Below, piece by piece: positions 17,173-24,277 of a stretch of 64,000 nucleotides of DNA. The notes under the pieces were generated by a model, which saw only the letters and a program-made list of their open reading frames with translations, had not been told where the DNA came from and searched no databases. The translations under genes were made by a program, and so were the position numbers. Positions within the stretch are counted from its first letter, which is position 1; each line of letters begins with the position of its first letter. The stretch is from NCBI RefSeq assembly GCF_037948395.1, contig NZ_CP149940.1, positions 1,550,001 to 1,614,000 of the forward strand. The letters run 5' to 3'. This DNA is from Serratia nevei. Its GTDB lineage: Bacteria; Pseudomonadota; Gammaproteobacteria; Enterobacterales; Enterobacteriaceae.

Positions 17173-17904
17173 TTATTTCGCTTCGCTGCCCACCTTCATC
17201 GCCCCGGCGTAGCTGGCGCCCATCCCCCAGGCAGCGCCGTGGTCGCGGGCGATCTGCAATACGCCTCCCGCCGTGGCTTTGCGGCTCCAGTCCTGTTGCC
17301 ATTCCAGCATCAACGCCACCCAGTTGATGGGCGTGGCGCCCGCCTGTATCAGGCGCTGCATGGCGTTGTTTTGGCTGTCTGGCGTAATGTCGCCGGTGAC
17401 GTCCGACAGAATATAAACCTCATATCCCTCGCCCAGGGCGGACAGCGCCGGCAGCATCACGCAGCTGGCGGTCCACAGCCCGCCGATGATGATTTTCTTG
17501 CGGCCGGATTGTTTGATCAGATCCACCACGCGCCGATCCTGCCAGACGTTGATGGCGGTGCGATCGTACACCTGCAGGTCCGGGCGTGCCTGCGTCACCT
17601 GCTGGAATACCGGCCCGGCGAAGCTTTTGGCGTTGGCCGAGGCCAGAATGGTCGGCACGTTAAACACCTTGGCGGCCTTGGCGATGCCGGCGGCGTTATT
17701 GACCAGGTTGGTTTGGTCGATAGAGGAAATGGTCATGCCGAACATGTCCTGCAGATCGACCAGCAGCAGCAGACTGTTCTCGGCCGTCAGCGGCTGCACA
17801 TAACCCGCCTGGCGGCTGTCGGCGGCGGGGGATTGCGCCAACGCGGCGACGGGGGCGGCGGCGGCGCTCAGGCCGAGCATCAGAGCGAACAGGGTCTTTT
17901 TCAT
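17173..17904 (-). CDS. Exported isochorismatase-family hydrolase
   Basis: A 243-residue protein with a clear signal peptide (MKKTLFALMLGLSAAAAPVAALA) before an isochorismatase-like fold. The first catalytic Asp lies in LLLLVDLQDMFG, and the nucleophilic Cys in GGLWTASCVMLPAL, as in YcaC-type hydrolases. Most family members are cytosolic, so periplasmic export is unusual. The start is taken at the ATG at 17904, with GGAG eight bases upstream; an in-frame longer reading would add 14 residues and bury the signal. A LysR-type gene diverges 132 bases away and probably regulates it. Substrate unknown; amide or carbamate hydrolysis is plausible. Confidence 0.8.
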   Translation of the reverse strand: MKKTLFALMLGLSAAAAPVAALAQSPAADSRQAGYVQPLTAENSLLLLVDLQDMFGMTISSIDQTNLVNNAAGIAKAAKVFNVPTILASANAKSFAGPVFQQVTQARPDLQVYDRTAINVWQDRRVVDLIKQSGRKKIIIGGLWTASCVMLPALSALGEGYEVYILSDVTGDITPDSQNNAMQRLIQAGATPINWVALMLEWQQDWSRKATAGGVLQIARDHGAAWGMGASYAGAMKVGSEAK

Positions 17905-18036
17905 TATTAACTCCATGATTATCAGTAGATTAAATTCACTTCCCACTCAGGGAAGCGGTTGAATAAAGTCTACTGAGGTTGTTGAGGTTAATAATCTGTG
18001 TTTTATTGAATTTATAATTAACCAATAGGACATAAT

Positions 18037-18933
18037 GTGGACGTGCTACTGACGATGCGCGCCTTTCGCCGCGTGGTTGAGCGCAACAGTTTTTATAAGG
18101 CGGCGGAGGATCTGGCGATCACGCCGGCGGCGTTGAGCAAGCAGATTAAGCAGTTGGAGAGCCGGTTGGGTACGTTGTTGCTGGTGCGCACCACCCGCAG
18201 CATGAGCCTGACCGAAGCCGGGCAGCTCTATTACCAGGAAGCCTGTCGGTTGCTCGGCGAGTTCGACGCGCTGGAGCAGACGGTTGCCGCCAGCGCGCAG
18301 CAGGTCTCCGGCACGCTGCGAGTCAATGCGCCGCTTTCGTTCGGCCTCACGGTGCTGTCGCCGCTGTTGCCGTCGTTTATGCAACGCTACCCGCAGCTGC
18401 AGGTGGAACTGACGCTGGACGACAGGGTATTGGACGTGGTGGCGGCCGGTTTCGATATTTCCTTGCGCATTCGCCGACGGCTGCCGGATTCTTCCCTCAG
18501 CGCCCGGGCACTGGGTGAAGTGCACCAGCGAATTTGCGCCGCACCCGGCTATTTGGCGCAGCACGGCGTGCCGCAAACGCCGAATGACTTGCCGCGTCAC
18601 AGCTGTCTGGCCTATTCCCTGGCGGAAAGGCCGGGGCAGTGGCAGTTCACCGCCGGCGAGGAGAGCCTGAGCGTGACGTTCACTCCCCGATTGATCGCCA
18701 ACAACAGCCTGATGCTGCGGGACATGCTGGTGGCGGGACTGGGCATCGGTTCGCTGCCGTCGTTCGTGGCGGATCCCGAAATCGCCGCCGGTAGGCTGGT
18801 GCGGCTGTTCCCTGAACAGATTGCCGAAGCGCATCAGGTCTTCGCGGTTTACCCGACGCGCCGGCATGTGCAGCAGAAAGTGAGTTTATTCACCGAGTTT
18901 GTGCGAGAACAGGGATTGATGACGGCGAATTGA
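18037..18933 (+). CDS. LysR-family regulator divergent from isochorismatase gene
   Basis: The 298-residue protein has the N-terminal LysR helix-turn-helix (about residues 2-60; FYKAAEDLAITPAALSKQIKQLESRLGTLLLVRTTR, read in parts) and a periplasmic-binding-like effector domain (about 90-290). It resembles the DsdC/YafC-type group of LysR proteins with the RTTRSMSLTEAG motif. The start is GTG at 18037, with AGGA six bases upstream. It faces the exported isochorismatase gene across a 132-base AT-rich gap, the usual layout for a LysR regulator and its target. Effector unknown. Confidence 0.88.
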   Translation: MDVLLTMRAFRRVVERNSFYKAAEDLAITPAALSKQIKQLESRLGTLLLVRTTRSMSLTEAGQLYYQEACRLLGEFDALEQTVAASAQQVSGTLRVNAPLSFGLTVLSPLLPSFMQRYPQLQVELTLDDRVLDVVAAGFDISLRIRRRLPDSSLSARALGEVHQRICAAPGYLAQHGVPQTPNDLPRHSCLAYSLAERPGQWQFTAGEESLSVTFTPRLIANNSLMLRDMLVAGLGIGSLPSFVADPEIAAGRLVRLFPEQIAEAHQVFAVYPTRRHVQQKVSLFTEFVREQGLMTAN

Positions 18934-19042
18934 CAACGGCGCACGGTTGTCATATTCCTTAGTTATGAAAAGATCCTATCGCCCATTCGCGCAAATTATT
19001 ATCACCATGCTTCGTGTGGTGGGATAGCGCGTGTGTCGCCAA

Positions 19043-19073
19043 TAAAAAACCCGCCGGCAAGGCGGGTTTTTTT
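19043..19073. terminator. Strong bidirectional-type terminator after LysR gene
   Basis: AAAAAACCCGCC and GGCGGGTTTTTTT pair around GGCAA, about 110 bases after the LysR stop and upstream of the kinase gene. Confidence 0.85.
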
Positions 19074-19103
19074 ATCCCCTTCCGGCAACGACCGGAGAAC
19101 GGC

Positions 19104-19601
19104 ATGAAAACCTACCCTGCAGTTTTACACCTGATGTGCGGCAAGGCCGGCGCAGGCAAATCGACGTTGGCGCAGCGTTTGGCGCAGCAACCGCAAACGC
19201 TGTTGCTGGTCGAAGATGCGTGGCTGGCGACGCTGTATGAACACGAGATGGCCAGCTTGCAAGACTATGCGCGCTGTTCCGAACGGTTACGGCGGGCGCT
19301 GGGCGGGCACCTCGTTCAGCTGCTGCGCGGCGGCTGGTCCGTGGCGCTCGATTTCCCGATGAATACGCCGGACAGGCGGCGCTGGGCCAAAGCGTTGGCG
19401 GAGGAGGCCGGCGTCGCGCACTGCCTGCATTTTCTCGACGTCAGCCATGCGCAGTGCCTGAGCCGGATAACGCTGAGAAACGCGCGCGGCGAGCACCCGT
19501 TTACACTGAACGAAGCGGAGTTTGAGCGCCTGGCACAGTACTTTGTTCCCCCGGCGGAAGAGGAAGGGATGACCGTTTTGCGTTATGGCGAACAGAACTG
19601 A
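19104..19601 (+). CDS. Small P-loop kinase (AAA/zeta-toxin-like)
   Basis: The 165 residues hold a Walker A motif GKAGAGKSTLAQRL near the N-terminus and a DFPMNTPDRRRW segment that may carry the second nucleotide-binding acid. An Arg-containing lid (LSRITLRNARGEHPF) follows. This layout fits the zeta-toxin/gluconate-kinase-like family of small ATP-dependent kinases often annotated as ATP-binding proteins. The start at 19104 follows CGGAGA. The gene stands alone between two hairpins, with no antitoxin beside it, so a metabolic or RNA-repair role is as likely as toxicity. Substrate unknown. Confidence 0.75.
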   Translation: MKTYPAVLHLMCGKAGAGKSTLAQRLAQQPQTLLLVEDAWLATLYEHEMASLQDYARCSERLRRALGGHLVQLLRGGWSVALDFPMNTPDRRRWAKALAEEAGVAHCLHFLDVSHAQCLSRITLRNARGEHPFTLNEAEFERLAQYFVPPAEEEGMTVLRYGEQN

Positions 19602-19604
19602 AAA

Positions 19605-19625
19605 CCGGCGCCATGACGGCGCCGG
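19605..19625 (-). terminator. Terminator between kinase and GNAT genes
   Basis: CCGGCGCC and GGCGCCGG pair around ATGAC. On the minus strand it is followed by TTTTC, so it mainly serves the GNAT gene. Confidence 0.6.
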
Positions 19626-19633
19626 CAACAGGG

Positions 19634-20140
19634 TTAGGATTCGGCGTTAAACGCGTTGTGGAAGGCGACTTCCGCACACGGCAGCGCGCCCTGGAAGGCG
19701 ATGGCGCGGAAGTAGTCTTGCGGCACGCCCGGCAGGGTCAGCGCGGTCTGCGCCTGGAAGCCGAAACGGCCGTAATAGTTCGGATCGCCCAGCACCACGC
19801 AGCCTGCGGCGTGCCGTTCCTGCAGCTCGGCCAATAGCTGGCGGATCAGCCGGCTGCCGATCCCCCGGTTCTGACTGGCCGGCAGCACCGACACCGGCGC
19901 CAGCCCGTACCAACCGGCGGTGCCGTTGCTGAGTATGACCGGCGAGACGGACGCGTGCCCGATCGGTGTGCCATTGTGCTCAGCGACCAGCGACAGGGTG
20001 AGAGCGCCTGCCGCACGCAGCGCGTTGACGATAAACTGCTCGGTGTGGCTGCTGTGTTCGGCATGCAGGAACGCGGCGGCGGTCAGGGTGGTGATGGCGG
20101 CGATGTCGGCCGGCGTTTCGTGGCGTAAAGTGATGTTCAT
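19634..20140 (-). CDS. GNAT-family N-acetyltransferase (YhbS/YjhQ-like)
   Basis: This 168-residue protein has the GNAT fold with the acetyl-CoA loop in SQNRGIGSRLIRQLL and the YhbS-type ending GDPNYYGRFGFQAQ. It lies 62 bases downstream of yjhX on the same strand, so it is probably cotranscribed. In E. coli the TopAI toxin (YjhX) is neutralised by YjhQ, a GNAT-family protein encoded next to it, so this gene may be the matching antitoxin. By eye its sequence looks closest to YhbS, a housekeeping acetyltransferase. Both readings remain open. A small hairpin (20173-20189) sits between the two genes. Confidence 0.82.
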   Translation of the reverse strand: MNITLRHETPADIAAITTLTAAAFLHAEHSSHTEQFIVNALRAAGALTLSLVAEHNGTPIGHASVSPVILSNGTAGWYGLAPVSVLPASQNRGIGSRLIRQLLAELQERHAAGCVVLGDPNYYGRFGFQAQTALTLPGVPQDYFRAIAFQGALPCAEVAFHNAFNAES

Positions 20141-20172
20141 GGTTGTATCCTGATTAAATAAGGCTGAGCCGA

Positions 20173-20189
20173 CCGGGCTACCTGCCCGG
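20173..20189 (-). terminator. Hairpin between yjhX and GNAT gene
   Basis: CCGGGC and GCCCGG pair around five bases, with no U-run after it on the minus strand. It may be a partial terminator or processing site rather than a full stop. Confidence 0.35.
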
Positions 20190-20202
20190 CCGGTATCGAT
20201 GA

Positions 20203-20460
20203 TTAACGGTTATCCAGCTGCGCACGCACGGCCTTGAGCCCGGCGAAGGTGACGCGATAAGGGCGCCCCTGGCGAGAGAGGATCAGGCGTTTGGTTTTGA
20301 GTTTGGTGAAGACGGCCAGCGAGCAGTCGGCCAGGCCGAGCCCTTCGCGGGTGTAGCATTCGACGTGGGTGACGCGACCGGCGTCGTTGCGGGTGAAGGC
20401 GATATAGCCGCCTTTGGCCAACACGTGCAGCACGCGTTGTTCCGCTTTGGAAATGTTCAT
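20203..20460 (-). CDS. yjhX: YjhX/TopAI family protein (UPF0386)
   Basis: The 85-residue product closely follows E. coli Yjh[19 protein letters not shown], then [27 protein letters not shown] and a C-terminal VRAQLDNR. E. coli YjhX was renamed TopAI because it binds and inhibits topoisomerase I, and it is countered by YjhQ. The start at 20460 follows AGGA nine bases upstream; a longer in-frame start at 20496 lacks support from family members. A sigma-70-type promoter and a structured 5' leader with an eight-codon ORF lie upstream, much as expected for a gene controlled by leader translation. The fold looks like a small winged-helix domain. Confidence 0.88.
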   Translation of the reverse strand: MNISKAEQRVLHVLAKGGYIAFTRNDAGRVTHVECYTREGLGLADCSLAVFTKLKTKRLILSRQGRPYRVTFAGLKAVRAQLDNR

Positions 20461-20625
20461 GTTGGGAGATCCTGTAATAACCCCAGATACGCGCATCCCC
20501 GCGCAAACGCGCGTCGGATACGTCAGAGTCCCTCGCCATACGGCAAGGAAGCGACTATCGGGTGGTTACAATCTCCAACATACAGGCCTCGGGCAGTGAA
20601 AAACGCCAGGACGGCGTTTCAGCGC
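20461..20625 (-). promoter_or_regulatory. Structured leader of yjhX with possible attenuation
   Basis: From the predicted start near 20623-20625 the leader runs about 160 bases to the yjhX ATG. In order it holds a 5' hairpin (20599-20620, AAACGCC/GGCGTTT followed by a short U-run), an eight-codon ORF, a 9-bp stem with a GTAT loop (20529-20550), and two mutually exclusive stems. In these, the GCGCG at 20509-20513 can pair with 20500-20504 or with 20489-20494. Near the start codon, TGGG (20482-20485) can pair with CCCA and enclose the AGGA ribosome binding site. Such switching structures suit control by translation of the small ORF. Confidence 0.55.
20555..20581 (-). CDS. Eight-codon leader ORF (MLEIVTTR) upstream of yjhX
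   Basis: The frame starts with ATG at 20581-20579, preceded five bases away by GAGG, and stops at TAG after eight codons, well before yjhX. A ribosome binding site this good before so short a frame, inside a leader with alternative stems, suggests a regulatory leader peptide. In E. coli, topAI expression is controlled through a short upstream ORF (toiL) that responds to ribosome-targeting drugs; I infer an equivalent role here. Confidence 0.5.
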   Translation of the reverse strand: MLEIVTTR

Positions 20626-20629
20626 AGTT

Positions 20630-20658
20630 AATGTAGCCAATGGCCGGTTGGCTGTCAA
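20630..20658 (-). promoter_or_regulatory. yjhX promoter
   Basis: On the minus strand TTGACA (20653-20658), a perfect -35 box, is followed after 17 bases by TACATT (20630-20635) as -10. It lies just downstream of the cynS stop, giving yjhX its own start. Confidence 0.7.
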
Positions 20659-20661
20659 TTT

Positions 20662-20683
20662 GCCGGCGGCGCGGGCCGCCGGC
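20662..20683 (-). terminator. Hairpin after cynS
   Basis: GCCGGCGGC and GCCGCCGGC pair exactly around four bases, 11 bases beyond the cynS stop. U-run is lacking, and the AAACGCC/GGCGTTT hairpin with U-run further on (20599-20620) may finish termination. Confidence 0.45.
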
Positions 20684-20693
20684 GCAAGGCCAA

Positions 20694-21164
20694 TCAGAAA
20701 GGCTTGGTCGGCAGGTATTTGCCGTCCAGGGTGATCACCGCGCGTTCGCCACCGTCCGGATCGGCGACCTTTTTGATATCCAGCTTGAAGTTGATGGCGC
20801 TGATGATGCCGTCGCCGAACTGCTCGTGCACCAGCGCTTTCAGCGTGGAGCCGTAAACCTGCAGCATTTCATAGAAGCGATAAATGGTCGGATCGGTCGG
20901 CACGCCGCCGGGAATGCTGCCGCGCAGCGGGATGGTTTGCAGCAGCAGCACCGCCTCTTCGTCCAGCCCCAGCTTGGCCGCTACCGTGCGCGCCGCCGGT
21001 TCCGGCAGCGCATGCTGCCCCAGCAGCGCGGCGGTGACGAACGCCAGGCTGAGACCGGTGCCCTCGGCCAGCGCGTCGAAAGTCAGGTTATGGCGGATCT
21101 TGGCGGCCATAATGGTGTCAGTGAGCGCTTCGCGCGGGGCGGCGTTATGCAGAGAGTGTGTCAT
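20694..21164 (-). CDS. cynS: Cyanate hydratase (cyanase)
   Basis: The 156-residue enzyme converts cyanate and bicarbonate to ammonia and carbon dioxide. The three catalytic residues known from E. coli cyanase are in place at R96, E99 and S122. The N-terminal helix-turn-helix-like domain (about 1-80) and C-terminal catalytic domain (ending [11 protein letters not shown]) are complete. It follows cynT by 19 bases on the same strand, so the products work together, cynT returning the bicarbonate used up. No cynX transporter gene follows, unlike E. coli. Expected to be induced by cyanate through CynR. Confidence 0.97.
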   Translation of the reverse strand: MTHSLHNAAPREALTDTIMAAKIRHNLTFDALAEGTGLSLAFVTAALLGQHALPEPAARTVAAKLGLDEEAVLLLQTIPLRGSIPGGVPTDPTIYRFYEMLQVYGSTLKALVHEQFGDGIISAINFKLDIKKVADPDGGERAVITLDGKYLPTKPF

Positions 21165-21183
21165 GTTAGCTCCTTTTGTTGGC

Positions 21184-21837
21184 TTAAAAACGGGCGATCG
21201 CCGGGGTGGCGGTCACGTCGGGATGGGTGGCGAGCGGCACGAAGCGGCGGGTTTCGCCGTCCAGCGCCTCGATAGCGCCGCTGGCGATGTCATAGACCCA
21301 GCCGTGCAGCGTCAGGCGGCCCTGATCCAGCGCCAGGGCGACGGAAGGGTGCGTTTTGATGTTGTTGAGCTGGGCGATGACGTTTTCGCGCACCATCGAC
21401 GCGACCCGGGCCTCGTCGGAGGCGTGCGGATAAGCCTGATTGACCGCCTTCGCGGAATCGGCGTAACGCAGCCAGCCGGCGACCGTCGGCAGGTGCTCCA
21501 GACACTGGCAGGTGGCGATGGCGGTCATCGCGCCGCAGTCGGAATGGCCGCAGATCACGATATCCTCCACGCCCAGCGCGGCGACGGCGTACTCGACCGA
21601 GGCGGTAACCCCGCCGGGTTCGGGGCCGAAAGAAGGCACGATGTTACCGGCGTTGCGGATCACGAACAGATCCCCCGGCTCGCGCTGGGTGACCAGCTCC
21701 GGTACCAGGCGGCTGTCGGAACATGAGATAAACAGGGTGCGCGGGTTTTGGCGGGTCGCCAACTGCTGAAACAGCGCCGTGCGTTCAACAAAGGCTTCGC
21801 GCTGGAACTTCAGGAAGCCTTCAATGACCTCTTTCAT
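21184..21837 (-). CDS. cynT: Carbonic anhydrase of the cyanate operon
   Basis: A 217-residue beta-class carbonic anhydrase, very similar to E. coli CynT. Zinc ligands C39, H98 and C101 with the neighbouring D41 are present (SCSDSR and CGHSDCGAM). It re-hydrates CO2 so that bicarbonate is not exhausted while cyanase works. The start is set at the ATG at 21837, preceded by GGAGAAACGG and matching the E. coli N-terminus ([16 protein letters not shown]); a longer reading would add four residues. First gene of the cynTS operon and divergent from cynR. Confidence 0.95.
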   Translation of the reverse strand: MKEVIEGFLKFQREAFVERTALFQQLATRQNPRTLFISCSDSRLVPELVTQREPGDLFVIRNAGNIVPSFGPEPGGVTASVEYAVAALGVEDIVICGHSDCGAMTAIATCQCLEHLPTVAGWLRYADSAKAVNQAYPHASDEARVASMVRENVIAQLNNIKTHPSVALALDQGRLTLHGWVYDIASGAIEALDGETRRFVPLATHPDVTATPAIARF

Positions 21838-21895
21838 CCGTTTCTCCATTGGGTGTCGTTATGCGATGGCGGCATGATGAACGCTTCTGGCTATA

Positions 21896-21945
21896 GGGTC
21901 TAAGACCCATTTATAATGCCAGCTATAGGTTTTACTAATAGCTGG
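21896..21945. promoter_or_regulatory. CynR binding region with LysR-type box
   Basis: CCAGCTAT (21919-21926) and ATAGCTGG (21938-21945) form a perfect inverted repeat spaced by 11 bases, a textbook T-N11-A LysR box, right before cynR. A second palindrome GGGTCT-A-AGACCC lies at 21896-21908. TATAAT at 21912-21917 may be the cynR -10. Confidence 0.65.
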
Positions 21946-21951
21946 GGCGCT

Positions 21952-22902
21952 ATGCTGCTGCGACACATCCGTTATTTTCTGGCCGTTGCCGAACAGGGCA
22001 ACTTCACCCGCGCCGCCGAAGCGCTGCACGTCTCGCAACCGACGCTGTCTCAACAGATCAAGCAGCTGGAAGACACACTGGGGGCGCCGCTGTTCGATCG
22101 CAGCGGCAGAGCCGTGCGCCTGACCGACGCCGGTGAGGCGTGGATGCGCTATGCGCGGCTGGCGCTGCAGGATCTGGACGCCGGCGCGCGGGCGATCCAT
22201 GACGTGGCGACGCTGGCGCGCGGCCATTTGCGGCTGGCGATGACGCCGACCTTCACCGCCTATCTGGTGGGGCCGACGATCGATGCGTTCTACCGCCGCT
22301 ACCCGGGGATTACCCTGAGCATCGAGGAGATGGCGCAAGAGCGAATTGAGGCGCTGCTGGCGCAGGATAGGCTGGATCTGGGCATCGCCTTCGAGATGGC
22401 GCAGTCGGCGGAGGTGGAAGCGGCGGCGTTGTTCAGCGAGACGCTGGAGCTGATGGTCGGCGCCGACCATCCCCTGGCGTCTCATCGCCGGCCGCTGACG
22501 CTGGCGGAGTGGCAACATCTGCCGCTGGCCTTGCTGAGCGGCGACTTCGCCACGCGGCAGTTTATCGATCGCTACTGCACGCAGCTGGGATTTCGGCCGC
22601 AGGTGGCGGTGGAGGCCAACGCGCTGGGCGCCATCGTCGAGATCGTGCGGCGCGGGCAGCTCGCCACGCTGCTGCCGGCCGCCATTGCGCGCGAGAATCG
22701 GCAGTTGAAAAAAGTGGCATTGGTCAACGCCATGCCGGTGCGGCAGGCGGTGTGGCTGCAGCGCAAAGGCGCTTACCGCAGCGCCGCCGCGCAGGCGTTT
22801 ATTGCCGTCTTGCAGGAACAGGGCGTTACGCCAACGCCCCCCAGCGCTGCGTCATCCCCAGCAGATGCACCAGCCCGAAGCCGAGGCAAATCAGCGAGCT
22901 GA
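21952..22902 (+). CDS. cynR: Cyanate operon regulator CynR (LysR family)
   Basis: The 316-residue LysR protein begins MLLRHIRYFLAVAEQGNFTRAA, as E. coli CynR does, with helix-turn-helix residues about 1-60 and effector domain 90-290. The ATG at 21952 is the start that matches the family; earlier in-frame ATG at 21916 lies in the operator. It should activate cynTS in the presence of cyanate and repress itself. The protein is about 17 residues longer than E. coli CynR (299), and its last 77 bases overlap the end of the convergent DUF1304 gene. The extra C-terminal tail (PSAASSPADAPARSRGKSAS) is low-complexity. Confidence 0.92.
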   Translation: MLLRHIRYFLAVAEQGNFTRAAEALHVSQPTLSQQIKQLEDTLGAPLFDRSGRAVRLTDAGEAWMRYARLALQDLDAGARAIHDVATLARGHLRLAMTPTFTAYLVGPTIDAFYRRYPGITLSIEEMAQERIEALLAQDRLDLGIAFEMAQSAEVEAAALFSETLELMVGADHPLASHRRPLTLAEWQHLPLALLSGDFATRQFIDRYCTQLGFRPQVAVEANALGAIVEIVRRGQLATLLPAAIARENRQLKKVALVNAMPVRQAVWLQRKGAYRSAAAQAFIAVLQEQGVTPTPPSAASSPADAPARSRGKSAS

Positions 22903-23257
22903 CGACGATAAAGCGCTGGCTGCGGCCGGTATCGCGCAGGGCGAAGGGGCCGGCGACGCCGCGCAGCAGGTAGATGAAGGTAATGATAAACAGCGCGGGC
23001 CGCAGCAGCGGCAGCGGCGCGATCAGGCCCGCGCCGGAAAGCGCATACAGCGACCAAATAAACAGCACCAGCGCGATACCGGCGGTGACGACGGCCGGGA
23101 ACTTTTTACCCGCTTCCGCCGCCTTAATGAAGCGATCGCCGGCGCCGCATAGCCGGTAGCCGCGCGGCCCGGCGGCGATCACCCAGATATGCAGCAGCGC
23201 GGCGATGGCGCTCAGCGCGGCGCCGATCAGCAGCGCGGTGTTATAGAGGTGCGGCAT
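22826..23257 (-). CDS. DUF1304 family membrane protein
   Basis: The 143-residue protein has four hydrophobic helices (about residues 7-29, 56-74, 82-101 and 116-136) and the family's LHIWVIAAG segment near the start. It is an inner-membrane protein of unknown function. It runs convergently into cynR and overlaps its last 77 bases, yet the frame and composition look like a genuine gene. It diverges from the exported hydrolase at 23349 with a 91-base gap. No operon partner on the same strand. Confidence 0.8.
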   Translation of the reverse strand: MPHLYNTALLIGAALSAIAALLHIWVIAAGPRGYRLCGAGDRFIKAAEAGKKFPAVVTAGIALVLFIWSLYALSGAGLIAPLPLLRPALFIITFIYLLRGVAGPFALRDTGRSQRFIVVSSLICLGFGLVHLLGMTQRWGALA

Positions 23258-23348
23258 GGTAGCGCTTCCCTGTCAGAAAAGTGGTTGGCATGAAGCGTAG
23301 ACCAGAAAAGGCGAATTAACCGAACGTAACAGGGAAGAGGAGCAAGTA

Positions 23349-24260
23349 ATGAGACTGGCGACGGGTATGCTGAGCGCATTGGCGCTGTGGAGCGGGCTGG
23401 CGATGGCACAACCTGCGGCGCTGACGCTGCCCAGGGAAGACGGTTCGAGTATTCATTACTATCTGGACGCCGCGGTGCCCGGGCAATCGTCGGCGGCGCT
23501 GTTGGTGATCCTGCAAGGATCGGATTGCAACAGTGTGCGGCATATCCGCCTGCTGGCGCCGTTGCGGCAGGGGTTACCCGCCGCAGACCTGCTGACGGTG
23601 GAGAAATACGGCATCGACGACCGGTTGCCGTACCGCGAAGAAGTCCCGCGGCAGGATTGCCCGGACGCTTTTGTGCAGCATGACACGCCGCAGCGGCGGG
23701 TGAGCGATGTCACCCAGGTGCTGCAGGCGGTGATTGCGCGCAACGGCTATCAAAAGGTCGCGGTGCTGGGAGGCAGCGAAGGGGCGGTGATCGCCAATCT
23801 GGTGACGGCCTCCTCGGGCCGGATTGATGCCACCCTCGCGTTCAGCGGTGGCGGGCGCTGGTTTATCGACGACGTGCGCCACAGCGCTGCCGGCGCGCCG
23901 AAGGAAGAGATGGCCAGGCTGAACGCATTTTTGCAGCAGGTGATGACGGCGCCGCCGTTCCCCCTGAACGCCAGCGATCATGGCTATGCCTGGTGGCATG
24001 GCATGCTGAACATCGATCAGCTCGCCACGCTGCGCAGCATCAAGACGCCGGTGCTGATCGTGCAGGGCGACCAGGATCGCGCCGTTTCGCCGGGGGCGGT
24101 CGACAATATGATCGACGAATTACGGGCCGCCGGCAAAACGAACATTACCTATGTCAATTACGCTGGATTGGACCATGTGATGCGGCGTGAAAATGGCGCC
24201 AGCGAGATGGCGCGGGTGGTGGCGGACATGCGCGCGTGGCTGGAGAAGCAGCTGCGCTGA
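23349..24260 (+). CDS. Exported alpha/beta hydrolase
   Basis: This 303-residue protein has a signal peptide (MRLATGMLSALALWSGLAMA) and an alpha/beta hydrolase fold. The nucleophile elbow is GGSEGA (serine near residue 143), the acid is probably in GDQDRAVSP and the histidine in LDHVM. Two cysteines in GSDCNSV and RQDCPDA may form a disulfide in the periplasm. It acts outside the cytoplasm. The substrate, an ester or peptide, is unknown. GGGAAGAGGAG precedes the ATG. The MHS transporter gene that follows converges on it, so the two are not an operon. Confidence 0.8.
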   Translation: MRLATGMLSALALWSGLAMAQPAALTLPREDGSSIHYYLDAAVPGQSSAALLVILQGSDCNSVRHIRLLAPLRQGLPAADLLTVEKYGIDDRLPYREEVPRQDCPDAFVQHDTPQRRVSDVTQVLQAVIARNGYQKVAVLGGSEGAVIANLVTASSGRIDATLAFSGGGRWFIDDVRHSAAGAPKEEMARLNAFLQQVMTAPPFPLNASDHGYAWWHGMLNIDQLATLRSIKTPVLIVQGDQDRAVSPGAVDNMIDELRAAGKTNITYVNYAGLDHVMRRENGASEMARVVADMRAWLEKQLR

Positions 24261-24277
24261 CCGGCCACCCATGGGCC

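Noticed and set aside
20210..20539. 109-codon frame overlapping yjhX on the same strand
   Set aside because: Its reading frame differs from yjhX and its product is arginine-rich with no family; the yjhX frame matches a known protein family.
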